The notes beneath the pieces were generated by a model. The model was not told the DNA's origin and ran no database searches. It worked only from the letters and a program-made list of their open reading frames with translations. The position numbers and the translations under genes are program-made. A stretch of DNA of 64,000 bases, from positions 682,001 through 746,000 of the forward strand of contig NZ_JASHKN010000001.1 of NCBI RefSeq assembly GCF_030056735.1. The letters are read 5' to 3'. This DNA is from Rhodococcus sp. IEGM 1409 (GTDB taxonomy: Bacteria > Actinomycetota > Actinomycetes > Mycobacteriales > Mycobacteriaceae). This document shows, piece by piece, positions 18,195 through 26,623 of this stretch. Position 1 is the stretch's first letter; each line of letters starts with the position of its first letter.

Positions 18195-18262
18195 GTCCCC
18201 ATGTTCTCACTGACCGGCAGTGCTCTCGACCTCAGGTTATCGCGCCGGCTCCCGCGAGCGAA

Positions 18263-18282
18263 CTGACATCGCTCGATGTCAG
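18263..18282. promoter_or_regulatory. TetR-type operator 1 (20-bp palindrome)
   Basis: CTGACATCGCTCGATGTCAG is a perfect 9+9 dyad with a 2-base centre, in the divergent promoter region between the TetR pair and the monooxygenase operon. It shares its arms with operator 2 and is the typical size of a TetR site. Confidence 0.75.
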
Positions 18283-18293
18283 CCAATTCAATT

Positions 18294-18302
18294 CTGACAT
18301 CA
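18294..18302. promoter_or_regulatory. Half-site of the TetR-type operator
   Basis: CTGACATCA repeats one arm of the flanking palindromes, midway between them. It could allow cooperative binding. Confidence 0.45.
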
Positions 18303-18309
18303 ACCGCTG

Positions 18310-18329
18310 TTGACATCACATGATGTCAG
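18310..18329. promoter_or_regulatory. TetR-type operator 2 (20-bp palindrome)
   Basis: TTGACATCACATGATGTCAG repeats operator 1 with TGACATCA/TGATGTCA arms; the outermost pair is mismatched. Its first bases TTGACA also look like a -35 element, so a bound repressor would block the operon promoter. Confidence 0.75.
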
Positions 18330-18377
18330 ACTTACTCTTCGTTCAGTTGTTCACGCACCAATCAGGAGGCGTCACAC

Positions 18378-19934
18378 ATGGTCGACATCGACCCAACCTC
18401 GGGGCCATCGGCCGGAGAAGAGGAAACTCCAACTCGCCGAACACGAGTCGTCGTCATCGGAGCCGGCTTCGGCGGCATCGGAACGGCTGTCCGCTTGAAG
18501 CAATCCGGGATCGACGACTTCGTCGTTCTGGAACGCGCTGCGGAGCCCGGGGGAACCTGGCAGGTCAACACCTACCCCGGTGCACAGTGCGACATCCCGT
18601 CGATTCTGTACTCGTTCTCGTTTGCGCCCAATCCGAACTGGACGCGGCTGTATCCGCTGCAGCCCGAGATCTACGACTATCTCCGGGATTGCGTCCATCG
18701 CTTCGGACTAGCCGGTCATTTCCACTGCAACCAGGACGTCACAGAAGCGTCGTGGGACGAGCAGGCCCAGATCTGGCGGGTACACACCGCGGAAACCGTG
18801 TGGGAGGCACAGTTCCTGGTCGCGGCCACCGGCCCGTTCAGCGCGCCCGCCACACCCGGCCTCCCCGGACTCGAATCGTTTCGTGGTCAGATGTTCCACA
18901 CCGCGGACTGGAACCACGACCACGACCTTCGCGGCGAACGCATAGCCGTGGTCGGCACCGGTGCCTCCGCAGTACAGGTCATCCCCAGACTGCAACCGCT
19001 CGCGAACACGCTCACCGTATTCCAGCGGACACCGACATGGATCCTGCCGCACCCGGATCAGCCGATGACGGGCTGGCCCAGCGCGCTGTTCGAGCGGGTA
19101 CCGCTCACCCAGCGACTCGCTCGCAAGGGACTCGACCTACTTCAAGAAGCCCTGGTACCCGGATTCGTGTACAAACCGTCGCTGCTCAAAGGGTTGGCCG
19201 CACTCGGCCGGGCACATCTTCGTCGGCAGGTACGCGACCAGGAGCTTCGCGCAAAGCTACTCCCTCACTACGCATTCGGATGCAAGCGTCCGACGTTCTC
19301 GAATACCTACTATCCCGCGCTGGCGTCACCCAACGTGGAGGTGGTGACGGACGGAATCGTCGAGGTACAGGAGCGCGGCGTACTCACCGCGGACGGCACT
19401 TTCCGCGAAGTAGACACCATCGTCATGGGTACCGGTTTTCGCATGGGAGACAACCCGTCCTTCGACATCATCCGAGGCAAGGACGGCCGCAGCCTCGCAC
19501 AAGCGTGGAACGGCAGTGCCGAGGCCTTCCTCGGCACCACCATCAGCGGGTTTCCGAACTTCTTCATGATCCTCGGCCCCAACTCGGTGGTCTACACCTC
19601 GCAGGTCGTCACGATCGAAGCGCAGGTCGAGTACATCGTGAGTTGCATTCTCCAAATGGAAGATCGCGGCATCGGCAGAATCGACGTCCGCGCCGACGTG
19701 CAGCGGGAGTTCGTGCGTGCGACCGACCGCCGACTCGCCACCAGCGTGTGGAACGCAGGCGGGTGCAGTAGCTACTACCTCGTCGACGGCGGCCGCAATT
19801 ACACCTTCTATCCCGGATTCAACCGATCCTTCCGCGCCAGGACCAAACAGGCCGACCTCACTCACTACACGCAGGTACAACCCGTCTCGTCCACACCACT
19901 CACCACTGCTCGAGAAACCGTGAGGAGCCGATAA
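18378..19934 (+). CDS. Baeyer-Villiger-type flavin monooxygenase
   Basis: A 518-residue class B flavoprotein monooxygenase using NADPH and O2. The FAD-binding GAGFGG lies at 28-33, the Baeyer-Villiger fingerprint FxGxxxHxxxW at F168-G170-H174-W178 (FRGQMFHTADW), and the NADPH-binding GTGASA near 195. The ATG has AGGAGG 10 bases upstream. It is first of seven genes joined by overlaps. Mycobacterial MymA is a recalled relative in a similarly built lipid-modifying operon with an acyl-CoA ligase and dehydrogenases; the true substrate here (ketone, aldehyde, steroid-like or lipid) is open. Confidence 0.9.
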   Translation: MVDIDPTSGPSAGEEETPTRRTRVVVIGAGFGGIGTAVRLKQSGIDDFVVLERAAEPGGTWQVNTYPGAQCDIPSILYSFSFAPNPNWTRLYPLQPEIYDYLRDCVHRFGLAGHFHCNQDVTEASWDEQAQIWRVHTAETVWEAQFLVAATGPFSAPATPGLPGLESFRGQMFHTADWNHDHDLRGERIAVVGTGASAVQVIPRLQPLANTLTVFQRTPTWILPHPDQPMTGWPSALFERVPLTQRLARKGLDLLQEALVPGFVYKPSLLKGLAALGRAHLRRQVRDQELRAKLLPHYAFGCKRPTFSNTYYPALASPNVEVVTDGIVEVQERGVLTADGTFREVDTIVMGTGFRMGDNPSFDIIRGKDGRSLAQAWNGSAEAFLGTTISGFPNFFMILGPNSVVYTSQVVTIEAQVEYIVSCILQMEDRGIGRIDVRADVQREFVRATDRRLATSVWNAGGCSSYYLVDGGRNYTFYPGFNRSFRARTKQADLTHYTQVQPVSSTPLTTARETVRSR

Positions 19935-20866
19935 TGCTCGGCATCAACGCCTTCCGAGGCACACCCGTCGTCGCACCGTCCGGCGCTCGCCGCTACACCG
20001 ACGAAGCACATGCGATCGCCGCCCGTGACGTCGAATTCGACTGGGAAGGTGTACCACTGCACTACGTGCCGAACGAACCGATGGTCACCCACGTCATCAA
20101 CTTCATGCATCTCGTGTTACCCGAAGGAGAGCGGGCCATGTCCGCGACGCTCGCCGAAGCGCTCCCCCTCATCGAAGACACCCGACTGCACGAAGAGGTG
20201 GTGGGGTTCGTCGGCCAGGAAGCAACACACGCGTCGTCGCACAAAGGTGCACGCGAACATCTTGCGGACCTCGGCATGGACATGAAACCGATGTCACGCC
20301 GCATGGACTGGCTCGTGGACAAGATATTGGGCGACAAAGGACTGACCGGAAAAGCCAAGCACGCCTGGCTCTGCGAACGTCTCGGCTTGTTTGCTGCCAT
20401 GGAGCACTACACGGCAGTGGTCGGCGAATGGCTGCTCACCGATCCCGCGCTCGAAGATGCCGGCATGCACCCGATGATGCTCGACATGGTCAAGTGGCAC
20501 GGTGCCGAAGAAGTCGAACACCGCAACGTCGCTTTCGACGCCTATATGTACGTGGACGGTAGCTACGCCCGACGCGTTCGCACGGCACTGCTGGCCAGCT
20601 TCACGTTGTTCGTGCTGTTCATCGCCTCGATGAATTACCTGTTCCGGCAGGACCCGTCGAAGGCGAAGGGCCGACTGTGGCCTCTGCAACTGATCAGCGC
20701 CACTCGCCGCGGCCTGGTACCGAACATGAAATTCCTGATCACCGAAATTCCCCCGTATCTGCGGCCGAGCTTCCACCCTTCTCAGATCGGGGACATGGAC
20801 GTCGCCATGCGCTACCTCGCTCGATCGCCTGCCGCCAATCGTTCCTCCGGAGAGAGTGAAGGATGA
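19934..20866 (+). CDS. PF10118-type 'metal-dependent hydrolase' with diiron-like ligands
   Basis: A 310-residue protein of the family annotated as predicted metal-dependent hydrolase (PF10118). Visible are two ExxH motifs, E96-A-T-H99 and E193-V-E-H196, with further acidic residues at E64/E66 and E157 on predicted helices. That spacing is what ferritin-like diiron carboxylate proteins show. A hydrophobic helix at about 218-238 (TALLASFTLFVLFIASMNYLF, cited by its ends) suggests membrane association. It overlaps the monooxygenase stop by one base (TAATG). Because the next gene is an electron-transfer reductase, an oxygen-activating role is worth considering over simple hydrolysis; that is inference. 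Confidence 0.8.
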   Translation: MLGINAFRGTPVVAPSGARRYTDEAHAIAARDVEFDWEGVPLHYVPNEPMVTHVINFMHLVLPEGERAMSATLAEALPLIEDTRLHEEVVGFVGQEATHASSHKGAREHLADLGMDMKPMSRRMDWLVDKILGDKGLTGKAKHAWLCERLGLFAAMEHYTAVVGEWLLTDPALEDAGMHPMMLDMVKWHGAEEVEHRNVAFDAYMYVDGSYARRVRTALLASFTLFVLFIASMNYLFRQDPSKAKGRLWPLQLISATRRGLVPNMKFLITEIPPYLRPSFHPSQIGDMDVAMRYLARSPAANRSSGESEG

Positions 20867-21954
20867 ACAAGACGACTGCCGACAGTTCCCACGATGCACC
20901 CGACTTCACGCCGACCCGGTCGTTGAGGTTTGCCGCGCAGGCCACCAGCGCATACCGTCGGATCTTTGCAACCAGTCTTGCAGCGCAGCTACTTTCGCGT
21001 CCCAACCCGGTTCGCTACAGCGGGTTCGACATGACGCTGGACGTGAAGTCCGTCCGGTTCGAGTGTGACGACGTCCTGAGTGTCACCTTGACCCCGGGGG
21101 AAGGCGTCACCCTGCCGTCGTGGATTCCCGGCGCCCACCTCGACGTCTTTCTCCCCTCGGGAAGGCAACGACAGTATTCGCTGTGCGGCGACCCCGAGGA
21201 CTTGAAGTCGTATCGGATCGCCGTCCGGAGGATAGACGAGGGCGGTGGCGGCTCACGCGAGATCCACGAGTCTCTGAAACCTGGAATGGCGGTGGACGTC
21301 AGAGGGCCGCGGAATGCGTTTCCGTTTGTCGCGGCTCCGTCGTATCTCTTTGTCGCAGGCGGAATCGGGATCACTCCGCTACTTCCCATGGTGCAGCGTT
21401 GTCACCGTCACGGAATCTCTTGGCGATTGGATTATCTCGGACGAACTCGCGCAGCTATGCCATTTCTGAACGAGATCGAGGAGTATTCCAGCGGGCAGGT
21501 AACCATCCGACCGGACGACGAGTTGGGCTCGCCGGATGTCGAAAAACTGGTCTCCGCTGCGGATCCCGGCGCCGCGGTGTACACGTGCGGACCGGCGCCG
21601 CTGATGAACATGGTGCGCGCGGCAACCTTCACGAGCAACCCGACCGGATCGGTGCACAGTGAGCGCTTCTCGCCGCTACCGGTAGTCGACGGCAACGAGT
21701 TCACGGTGCACCTGGCGCGCACCGGTCTCACCGTCGATGTCGGTGAGTCCGAAAGTGCTTTGGCGGCAATACGACGCGCACTTCCTGGCGTCGCGTATTC
21801 CTGCCAGCAGGGCTTCTGCGGTACGTGCAAGGTCCGGGTGCTCGCCGGGACCGTCGATCACCGGGACACCCTTCTCACCGAATCGGAACGTACCGATTCG
21901 ATGTTGACCTGTCGATCACGTTCCACCGGTGGATCTTTGGTGGTGGACCTGTGA
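20863..21954 (+). CDS. PDR/VanB-family flavin and [2Fe-2S] oxidoreductase
   Basis: A 363-residue phthalate-dioxygenase-reductase-type protein. Order: flavin domain (RQYSLCG near residue 104 binds the flavin), NAD(P) domain (VAGGIGITPLLPM near 165; YTCGPAPLM near 240), then a C-terminal plant-type ferredoxin domain with cysteines C314, C319, C322 and C350. It passes electrons from NAD(P)H one at a time to an oxygenase. About 55 extra N-terminal residues precede the flavin domain. It overlaps genes on both sides (ATGA, GTGA), and the PF10118 protein is the obvious candidate acceptor. Confidence 0.9.
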   Translation: MNKTTADSSHDAPDFTPTRSLRFAAQATSAYRRIFATSLAAQLLSRPNPVRYSGFDMTLDVKSVRFECDDVLSVTLTPGEGVTLPSWIPGAHLDVFLPSGRQRQYSLCGDPEDLKSYRIAVRRIDEGGGGSREIHESLKPGMAVDVRGPRNAFPFVAAPSYLFVAGGIGITPLLPMVQRCHRHGISWRLDYLGRTRAAMPFLNEIEEYSSGQVTIRPDDELGSPDVEKLVSAADPGAAVYTCGPAPLMNMVRAATFTSNPTGSVHSERFSPLPVVDGNEFTVHLARTGLTVDVGESESALAAIRRALPGVAYSCQQGFCGTCKVRVLAGTVDHRDTLLTESERTDSMLTCRSRSTGGSLVVDL

Positions 21955-22451
21955 AGCGGAAATTCTATCTTGCGGCGGCCGACGAAGTCTTCATCGGATC
22001 CGCGCCGCTGGTGGTCACTCACCGGATCGAGTCCGTGGCGACGTGCGAAAGCTTGTGGCGGACGTTGACCTCGGACGGTGCGCTCGCGTCGTGGGCGCGC
22101 GGGATCACCGGAGCCGACTGGACCTCGGCAAGACCATTCGGCATCGGGACGACGCGAACTGTGCGGGCCGGCGCTTTCGCTGCACTGGACGAGAGATTCT
22201 TTCACTGGGACGAGGGGAACCGGATGTCGTTCTACGTGGAGTCGGCGTCACTTCCGGGATTCAACCGTTTCGCCGAAGATCTGGTGCTGGAACCGACTTC
22301 GACTGGAAGCATTCTCACCTGGACGTTCGCTGTGCAGGCGCAGCCGTGGTTCGCCCCGATTCTGTCCCTGGCCAGACCGATCCTCGACCGTGTGACCCGC
22401 AACTGGGCCGACGGCGCCGTCCACCACACACTTCAGGGAACTCCGCGATGA
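21951..22451 (+). CDS. SRPBCC-family (polyketide cyclase/START-like) protein
   Basis: A 166-residue helix-grip protein. The GTG at 21951 overlaps the reductase stop (GTGA); an upstream-extended frame lies wholly inside the reductase gene. Segments VTHRIESVATCESLWRTLTS, GIGTTRTVRAG and FAEDLVLEPTSTGSILTW (cited as keys) fit the Bet v1-like fold, which binds hydrophobic ligands. It may bind or hand over a hydrophobic intermediate of the pathway. It overlaps the aldehyde dehydrogenase start by four bases. Confidence 0.75.
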   Translation: MKRKFYLAAADEVFIGSAPLVVTHRIESVATCESLWRTLTSDGALASWARGITGADWTSARPFGIGTTRTVRAGAFAALDERFFHWDEGNRMSFYVESASLPGFNRFAEDLVLEPTSTGSILTWTFAVQAQPWFAPILSLARPILDRVTRNWADGAVHHTLQGTPR

Positions 22452-23881
22452 CAACAACCGAGATCGACACGACCGCGCAGGCTACCGAGGACACGGTGAC
22501 ACAGGCAGTGCGCGACGCACGTACTGCTTCGGAGTGGTGGGCAGAACTGACATTCGAGCAACGCGCCCGCCGACTGGATCGGTGGCGAGGAATCATCGCT
22601 CGTCGAGCATCCGAACTCGCCGACGTCGTTCACCGAGACATGGGCAAGCCGCACCCCGATGCAATGCTCGAAATCGCCATGGCTCTCGAACATCTCGCGT
22701 GGGCGTCGAAGAACGCTCGAAAGGTGTTGGGCAGGCGCACCGTCGGCTCCAGTCTGTTGACGATCAATCAGGCCGCCTCGGTGGAGTATCGGCCTCTCGG
22801 AGTGGTCGGTGTGATCGGTCCGTGGAACTATCCGGTCTTCACCCCGCTCGGTTCGCTCTCGTTCGCGCTGGCCGCCGGCAACGCTGTGGTCTACAAGCCG
22901 AGTGAGTTCGCACCGGGCGTCGGTGAATGGTTGGGCCGAGCATTTGCCGAGGTCGTCCCTGAACATCCTGTGCTGCAGGTTGTCACAGGTGACGGTTCGG
23001 TCGGCGCGGCACTGTGCCTGGCCGGCGTCGACAAGATCGGGTTCACCGGATCCACTGCCACTGGCAAGAAGGTCATGGCGTCCTGCGCCGAGACCCTCAC
23101 ACCGGTGTTGATGGAATGTGGTGGCAAGGACGCACTCGTCCTGGATGCCGACGGAGATGTCGGCGCCGCCGCGGATGCTGCGGTGTGGGGTGCGTTGTCC
23201 AACTCCGGACAGACCTGTCTGGGCGTCGAGCGTGTGTACGTGCACGAACACGTCTACGACGAGTTTCTCGACAAGACAACCACTCTGGCTGCCCGAATTC
23301 ATGCGGGTTCTCATGCCGACGACAAGATCGGTCCGATCACCATGCCCTCACAAGTCGCCGTCATCCGGCGCCACATCGACGACGCGGTGTCGCGGGGTGG
23401 GCGTGTCGTTCTCGGCGGGCTCGGCACGATCTCCGGTCAGTACGTGCAACCGACCATCATGGTCGACGTACCCGAAGACAGCCTCGCCGTCACGGAGGAG
23501 ACTTTCGGCCCGACGATGACGATCACCAAAGTCAGCTCGATGGATGAGGCGGTGGAGTTGGTAAACGCGTCGCCATACGCATTGGGAGCAAGCGTGTTCG
23601 GCAAGGACGGAGCTGCTGTCGCCGATCGACTCCGATCGGGAGGAGCGTCGGTGAACTCCTACGTGATGTATGCCGCAGTTCCCAACCTGCCGCTGGGTGG
23701 GGTCGGAGCATCCGGTTTCGGACGCGTTCACGGCCCAGACGGCCTGAAGGAGTTCACCTATGCCCGTTCGATGACCAGGCAACGGTTCCGTTCGCCATTA
23801 CCGCTGACGACGTTTCGTCGGACCGCCCGAATCGACTGGCTGGTAAAGGTTCTCATCCGCGCTCTCCACGGAAGGCGCTGA
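22448..23881 (+). CDS. Aldehyde dehydrogenase
   Basis: A 477-residue NAD(P)-dependent aldehyde dehydrogenase. Visible: GPWNYPVFTPLG and the KPSEFAP cofactor stretch, GFTGSTATGKKV, the catalytic glutamate in MECGGKDALV and the nucleophile C257 in NSGQTCLGVERV. The C-terminal 50 residues, rich in Arg and hydrophobic residues, resemble the membrane-attached fatty-aldehyde dehydrogenases. The ATG at 22448 is coupled to the SRPBCC gene. It probably converts an aldehyde made in the pathway to the acid used by the acyl-CoA ligase three genes on. Confidence 0.92.
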   Translation: MTTTEIDTTAQATEDTVTQAVRDARTASEWWAELTFEQRARRLDRWRGIIARRASELADVVHRDMGKPHPDAMLEIAMALEHLAWASKNARKVLGRRTVGSSLLTINQAASVEYRPLGVVGVIGPWNYPVFTPLGSLSFALAAGNAVVYKPSEFAPGVGEWLGRAFAEVVPEHPVLQVVTGDGSVGAALCLAGVDKIGFTGSTATGKKVMASCAETLTPVLMECGGKDALVLDADGDVGAAADAAVWGALSNSGQTCLGVERVYVHEHVYDEFLDKTTTLAARIHAGSHADDKIGPITMPSQVAVIRRHIDDAVSRGGRVVLGGLGTISGQYVQPTIMVDVPEDSLAVTEETFGPTMTITKVSSMDEAVELVNASPYALGASVFGKDGAAVADRLRSGGASVNSYVMYAAVPNLPLGGVGASGFGRVHGPDGLKEFTYARSMTRQRFRSPLPLTTFRRTARIDWLVKVLIRALHGRR

Positions 23882-23885
23882 AGCA

Positions 23886-24830
23886 ATGACGGGACGCTTG
23901 TCCGCACTTGCGGGAACAGTCCGCGATCTGGGCATTCCACTGCCCGGACGCCGGATCGACTACGACGTCGCCGGTAAGGTCGTACTGATCACCGGCGGAG
24001 GCGACGGTATCGGTGCGGCGTTGGCGCGCACTCTCCACCGACGTGGGGCGACGGTGGCGCTGGTCGACGTCAACCAGAGTTCGCTGGCAGCAGCCGAGCG
24101 CGCATTCGAGTCACGGCGAGTCGTGACGGTGACGGCCGACGTCCGCGATCGGGACGGCATGAAAGCAGCCGCGCGCACGATTGTCGACCAGCTGGGAAGA
24201 ATCGACGTCGTGGTGGCCAACGCCGGAATCACCCCTCCCCCGGCAACATTACGCCAGATCGATCCCGACACCTTCGATCGAGTGCTCGACGTCAATCTCA
24301 CCGGCGTCTTCAACACCGTGCATCCGACCATCGACGAGGTGATCCGCAACGGTGGGCACATCGTCGTCGTGTCCTCGGCAGCGTCGTTCGCCCCTGGTTT
24401 GGGCGGCGCTTCGTACATGATCAGCAAGGCCGGCGTCGAAGCGCTCGGGCGGGCACTGCGTTTGGAGGTTGCCGGCTACGGCGCCACTGCCGGCGTCGCG
24501 TACTTCGGGATGGTGGACACACAACTTGCGCGCGCAACTCTCGACGACGACGAGATCGGGCGCAAACTCGACGCTCGACTGCCCGGACCCCTCCGCCATC
24601 GAATCTCCCCTGACCGTGCCGCGACAGTGATCGCCGACGCGATCGCGCGCCGCGCCGGCCGGACCCTTGCCCCCGCGGCCTGGGAACCCTGGGCGTGGGG
24701 ACGCGGTTTCGTCAACGTCCTGGCCGACGGCTACCTGGCCAGGGACAAGCAGGCACACGACCTGATCCGCGAACTCGAAACCAGAACCACAGCAACAGCC
24801 CCGACGGATGTACCCAGGAGAACGTCATGA
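23886..24830 (+). CDS. Short-chain dehydrogenase/reductase
   Basis: A 314-residue SDR. The cofactor motif TGGGDGIG is at 36-43, NAG at about 110, and the Ser-Tyr-Lys triad ends with Y177 and K181 (SYMISKAG). It has a 28-residue N-terminal extension and a C-terminal extension with a hydrophobic, Trp-rich stretch, as in membrane-associated lipid SDRs. It starts four bases after the aldehyde dehydrogenase stop and overlaps the ligase. It likely interconverts a hydroxyl and a ketone before or after the monooxygenase. Confidence 0.9.
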   Translation: MTGRLSALAGTVRDLGIPLPGRRIDYDVAGKVVLITGGGDGIGAALARTLHRRGATVALVDVNQSSLAAAERAFESRRVVTVTADVRDRDGMKAAARTIVDQLGRIDVVVANAGITPPPATLRQIDPDTFDRVLDVNLTGVFNTVHPTIDEVIRNGGHIVVVSSAASFAPGLGGASYMISKAGVEALGRALRLEVAGYGATAGVAYFGMVDTQLARATLDDDEIGRKLDARLPGPLRHRISPDRAATVIADAIARRAGRTLAPAAWEPWAWGRGFVNVLADGYLARDKQAHDLIRELETRTTATAPTDVPRRTS

Positions 24831-26623
24831 CCACGTTGTGTGCAGCCTTCCAACGAGTGTCGGCAGTAGCGCCTGACGCGGTGGCCCTACGTGACATCGG
24901 CGATACGCGGACACTGACGTGGCGCGAGTACGCCGAACAGGTCCGCGATGTTGCTGCAGGATTGGCCGGAATCGGCGTGGGACATGGCGATACGGTTGCC
25001 TTGATGATGAGTAACCGCATCGAGTTCTACCCGATCGACGTCGGCGCCCAACACCTCGGCGCGACGTCCTTCTCCATCTACAACACGTCGGCACCCGAAG
25101 CCGTTGGCTACATCCTCGCCAATTCCGGTGCGCGGGTTCTCGTCTGCGAAGCCCGGTACGTGGACATCGTCCGTCGCTCCGGTGCCACACTCGACACGAT
25201 CGTGGTCGTCGATGCGCAGCCGCATGCCCAGCAGTCCGGCACCCTGACGCTGGAGCAGATGAAGTCCTCTGCCGCCGCCGATTTCGATTTCGAGAGCACC
25301 TGGCGTGCGGTGAAGCCGAACGATGTCGCCACGCTGATCTACACCTCCGGCACGACCGGCAACCCCAAGGGCGTCGAGACGACTCATGCGTGCCTGTTGT
25401 TCGAGACCAACGCCGTCAGCGCGGTACTGCCAGTCGAATTCGGTGACCGCATCACGTCGTACATGCCGTCGGCGCACATCGCCGATCGGCTCACCTGCCT
25501 GTACATGCAGATGGTGTTCGGCACCCAGATCACCGTCGTACCGGATCCCGGCCAGGTAGCGGCCGCGCTCCCCGACTGTCGCCCCACGATCTGGGGCAGC
25601 GTTCCCCGTGTGTGGGAGAAGCTGAAGGTTGCCGTCGAATCAGCCGTTGCCAACGAACCGGACGACGCGCGTCGGGGGGCGTTGCAATGGGCACTCGACG
25701 TCGGTCGTACTCGTCTCGCACATTTACGGGCCGGTCAGTCCGTCCCCGCTGAGCTGGAAGCGGAGTGTGCCAGAGCCGATGCGATGGTTCTCTCCGCTCT
25801 GCGTGCGAAACTGGGTTTTGCCGAATTGAAGTGGGCCATCTCCGGCGCCGCGCCCATTCCGCCGGACACCTTGGCATTCTTTGCGGCCCTCGGAGTTCCG
25901 ATCTCGGAGATCTGGGGAATGTCGGAGTTGACGTGCATCGCGAGTACAGCGCCGGTCGAGCCGACCAAGCTCGGAACGGTCGGAAAGTTGCTCCCGGGCA
26001 TGGAAATGCGCATCGAGGCCGACGGCGAGCTATTGGTTCGAGGACCGCTGGTCATGAAGGGGTATCGCGGCGAACCGGCAAAGACTGCGGAAGCGATCAG
26101 TGCAGACGGTTGGCTCTCGACCGGAGACATCGTTACCGCCGACGCGGACGGGTACCTCACGGTGATCGATCGCAAGAAGGAGCTGATCATCAATGCATCG
26201 GGAAAGAACATGTCACCCGCAGCCATCGAGACGGCGGTGAAGACGTCGTCGTCGTTGATCGGTGAAGTAGTGACGATCGGTGACGGCCGGAAGTTCAACA
26301 CAGCATTGATCACTCTGAGCGCCGACGCCGCGGTCGGAGCGGCGCGGTCACTGGGACTTGCGGTCGACGCCGCGGTGCTCGCCAAAGACGCTCGGATCGT
26401 CGACATCGTTGCAGCTGCTGTCGCCGAAGGAAACTCGCGACTTTCGAGGGCCGAGCAGATCAAGCGGTTTCACGTGCTCACCACGTTCTGGGAGCCTGGC
26501 GGCGACGAACTGACACCGACGATGAAGCTCAGACGCAAGCCGATAACCGAGAAGTACGCGTCCGAAATCGCTGCCCTATATGCTGATTCGATCGCAGAGG
26601 ACGTCTACGAACCGGCGCCCTGA
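24827..26623 (+). CDS. Long-chain acyl-CoA ligase (FadD-like)
   Basis: A 598-residue AMP-forming ligase that activates a carboxylic acid as its CoA thioester. Motifs: P-loop YTSGTTGNPKGVE near residue 170, WGMSELTC near 362, STGDIVTADADGYLTVIDRKKELII near 430, and a C-terminal domain with the LTPTMKLRR catalytic-lysine region. The layout matches long-chain fatty acid enzymes such as mycobacterial FadD15/FadD13. The ATG at 24827 overlaps the SDR stop. It is last in the operon and overlaps the convergent modC by 19 bases, leaving no room for a separate terminator. Confidence 0.92.
   Translation: MTTLCAAFQRVSAVAPDAVALRDIGDTRTLTWREYAEQVRDVAAGLAGIGVGHGDTVALMMSNRIEFYPIDVGAQHLGATSFSIYNTSAPEAVGYILANSGARVLVCEARYVDIVRRSGATLDTIVVVDAQPHAQQSGTLTLEQMKSSAAADFDFESTWRAVKPNDVATLIYTSGTTGNPKGVETTHACLLFETNAVSAVLPVEFGDRITSYMPSAHIADRLTCLYMQMVFGTQITVVPDPGQVAAALPDCRPTIWGSVPRVWEKLKVAVESAVANEPDDARRGALQWALDVGRTRLAHLRAGQSVPAELEAECARADAMVLSALRAKLGFAELKWAISGAAPIPPDTLAFFAALGVPISEIWGMSELTCIASTAPVEPTKLGTVGKLLPGMEMRIEADGELLVRGPLVMKGYRGEPAKTAEAISADGWLSTGDIVTADADGYLTVIDRKKELIINASGKNMSPAAIETAVKTSSSLIGEVVTIGDGRKFNTALITLSADAAVGAARSLGLAVDAAVLAKDARIVDIVAAAVAEGNSRLSRAEQIKRFHVLTTFWEPGGDELTPTMKLRRKPITEKYASEIAALYADSIAEDVYEPAP

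Noticed and set aside
18320..19771. A 483-codon plus-strand frame overlapping the BVMO gene
   Set aside because: Its product is Arg/Gly/Ser-rich and motif-free, while the other frame carries FAD and BVMO fingerprints and an AGGAGG.
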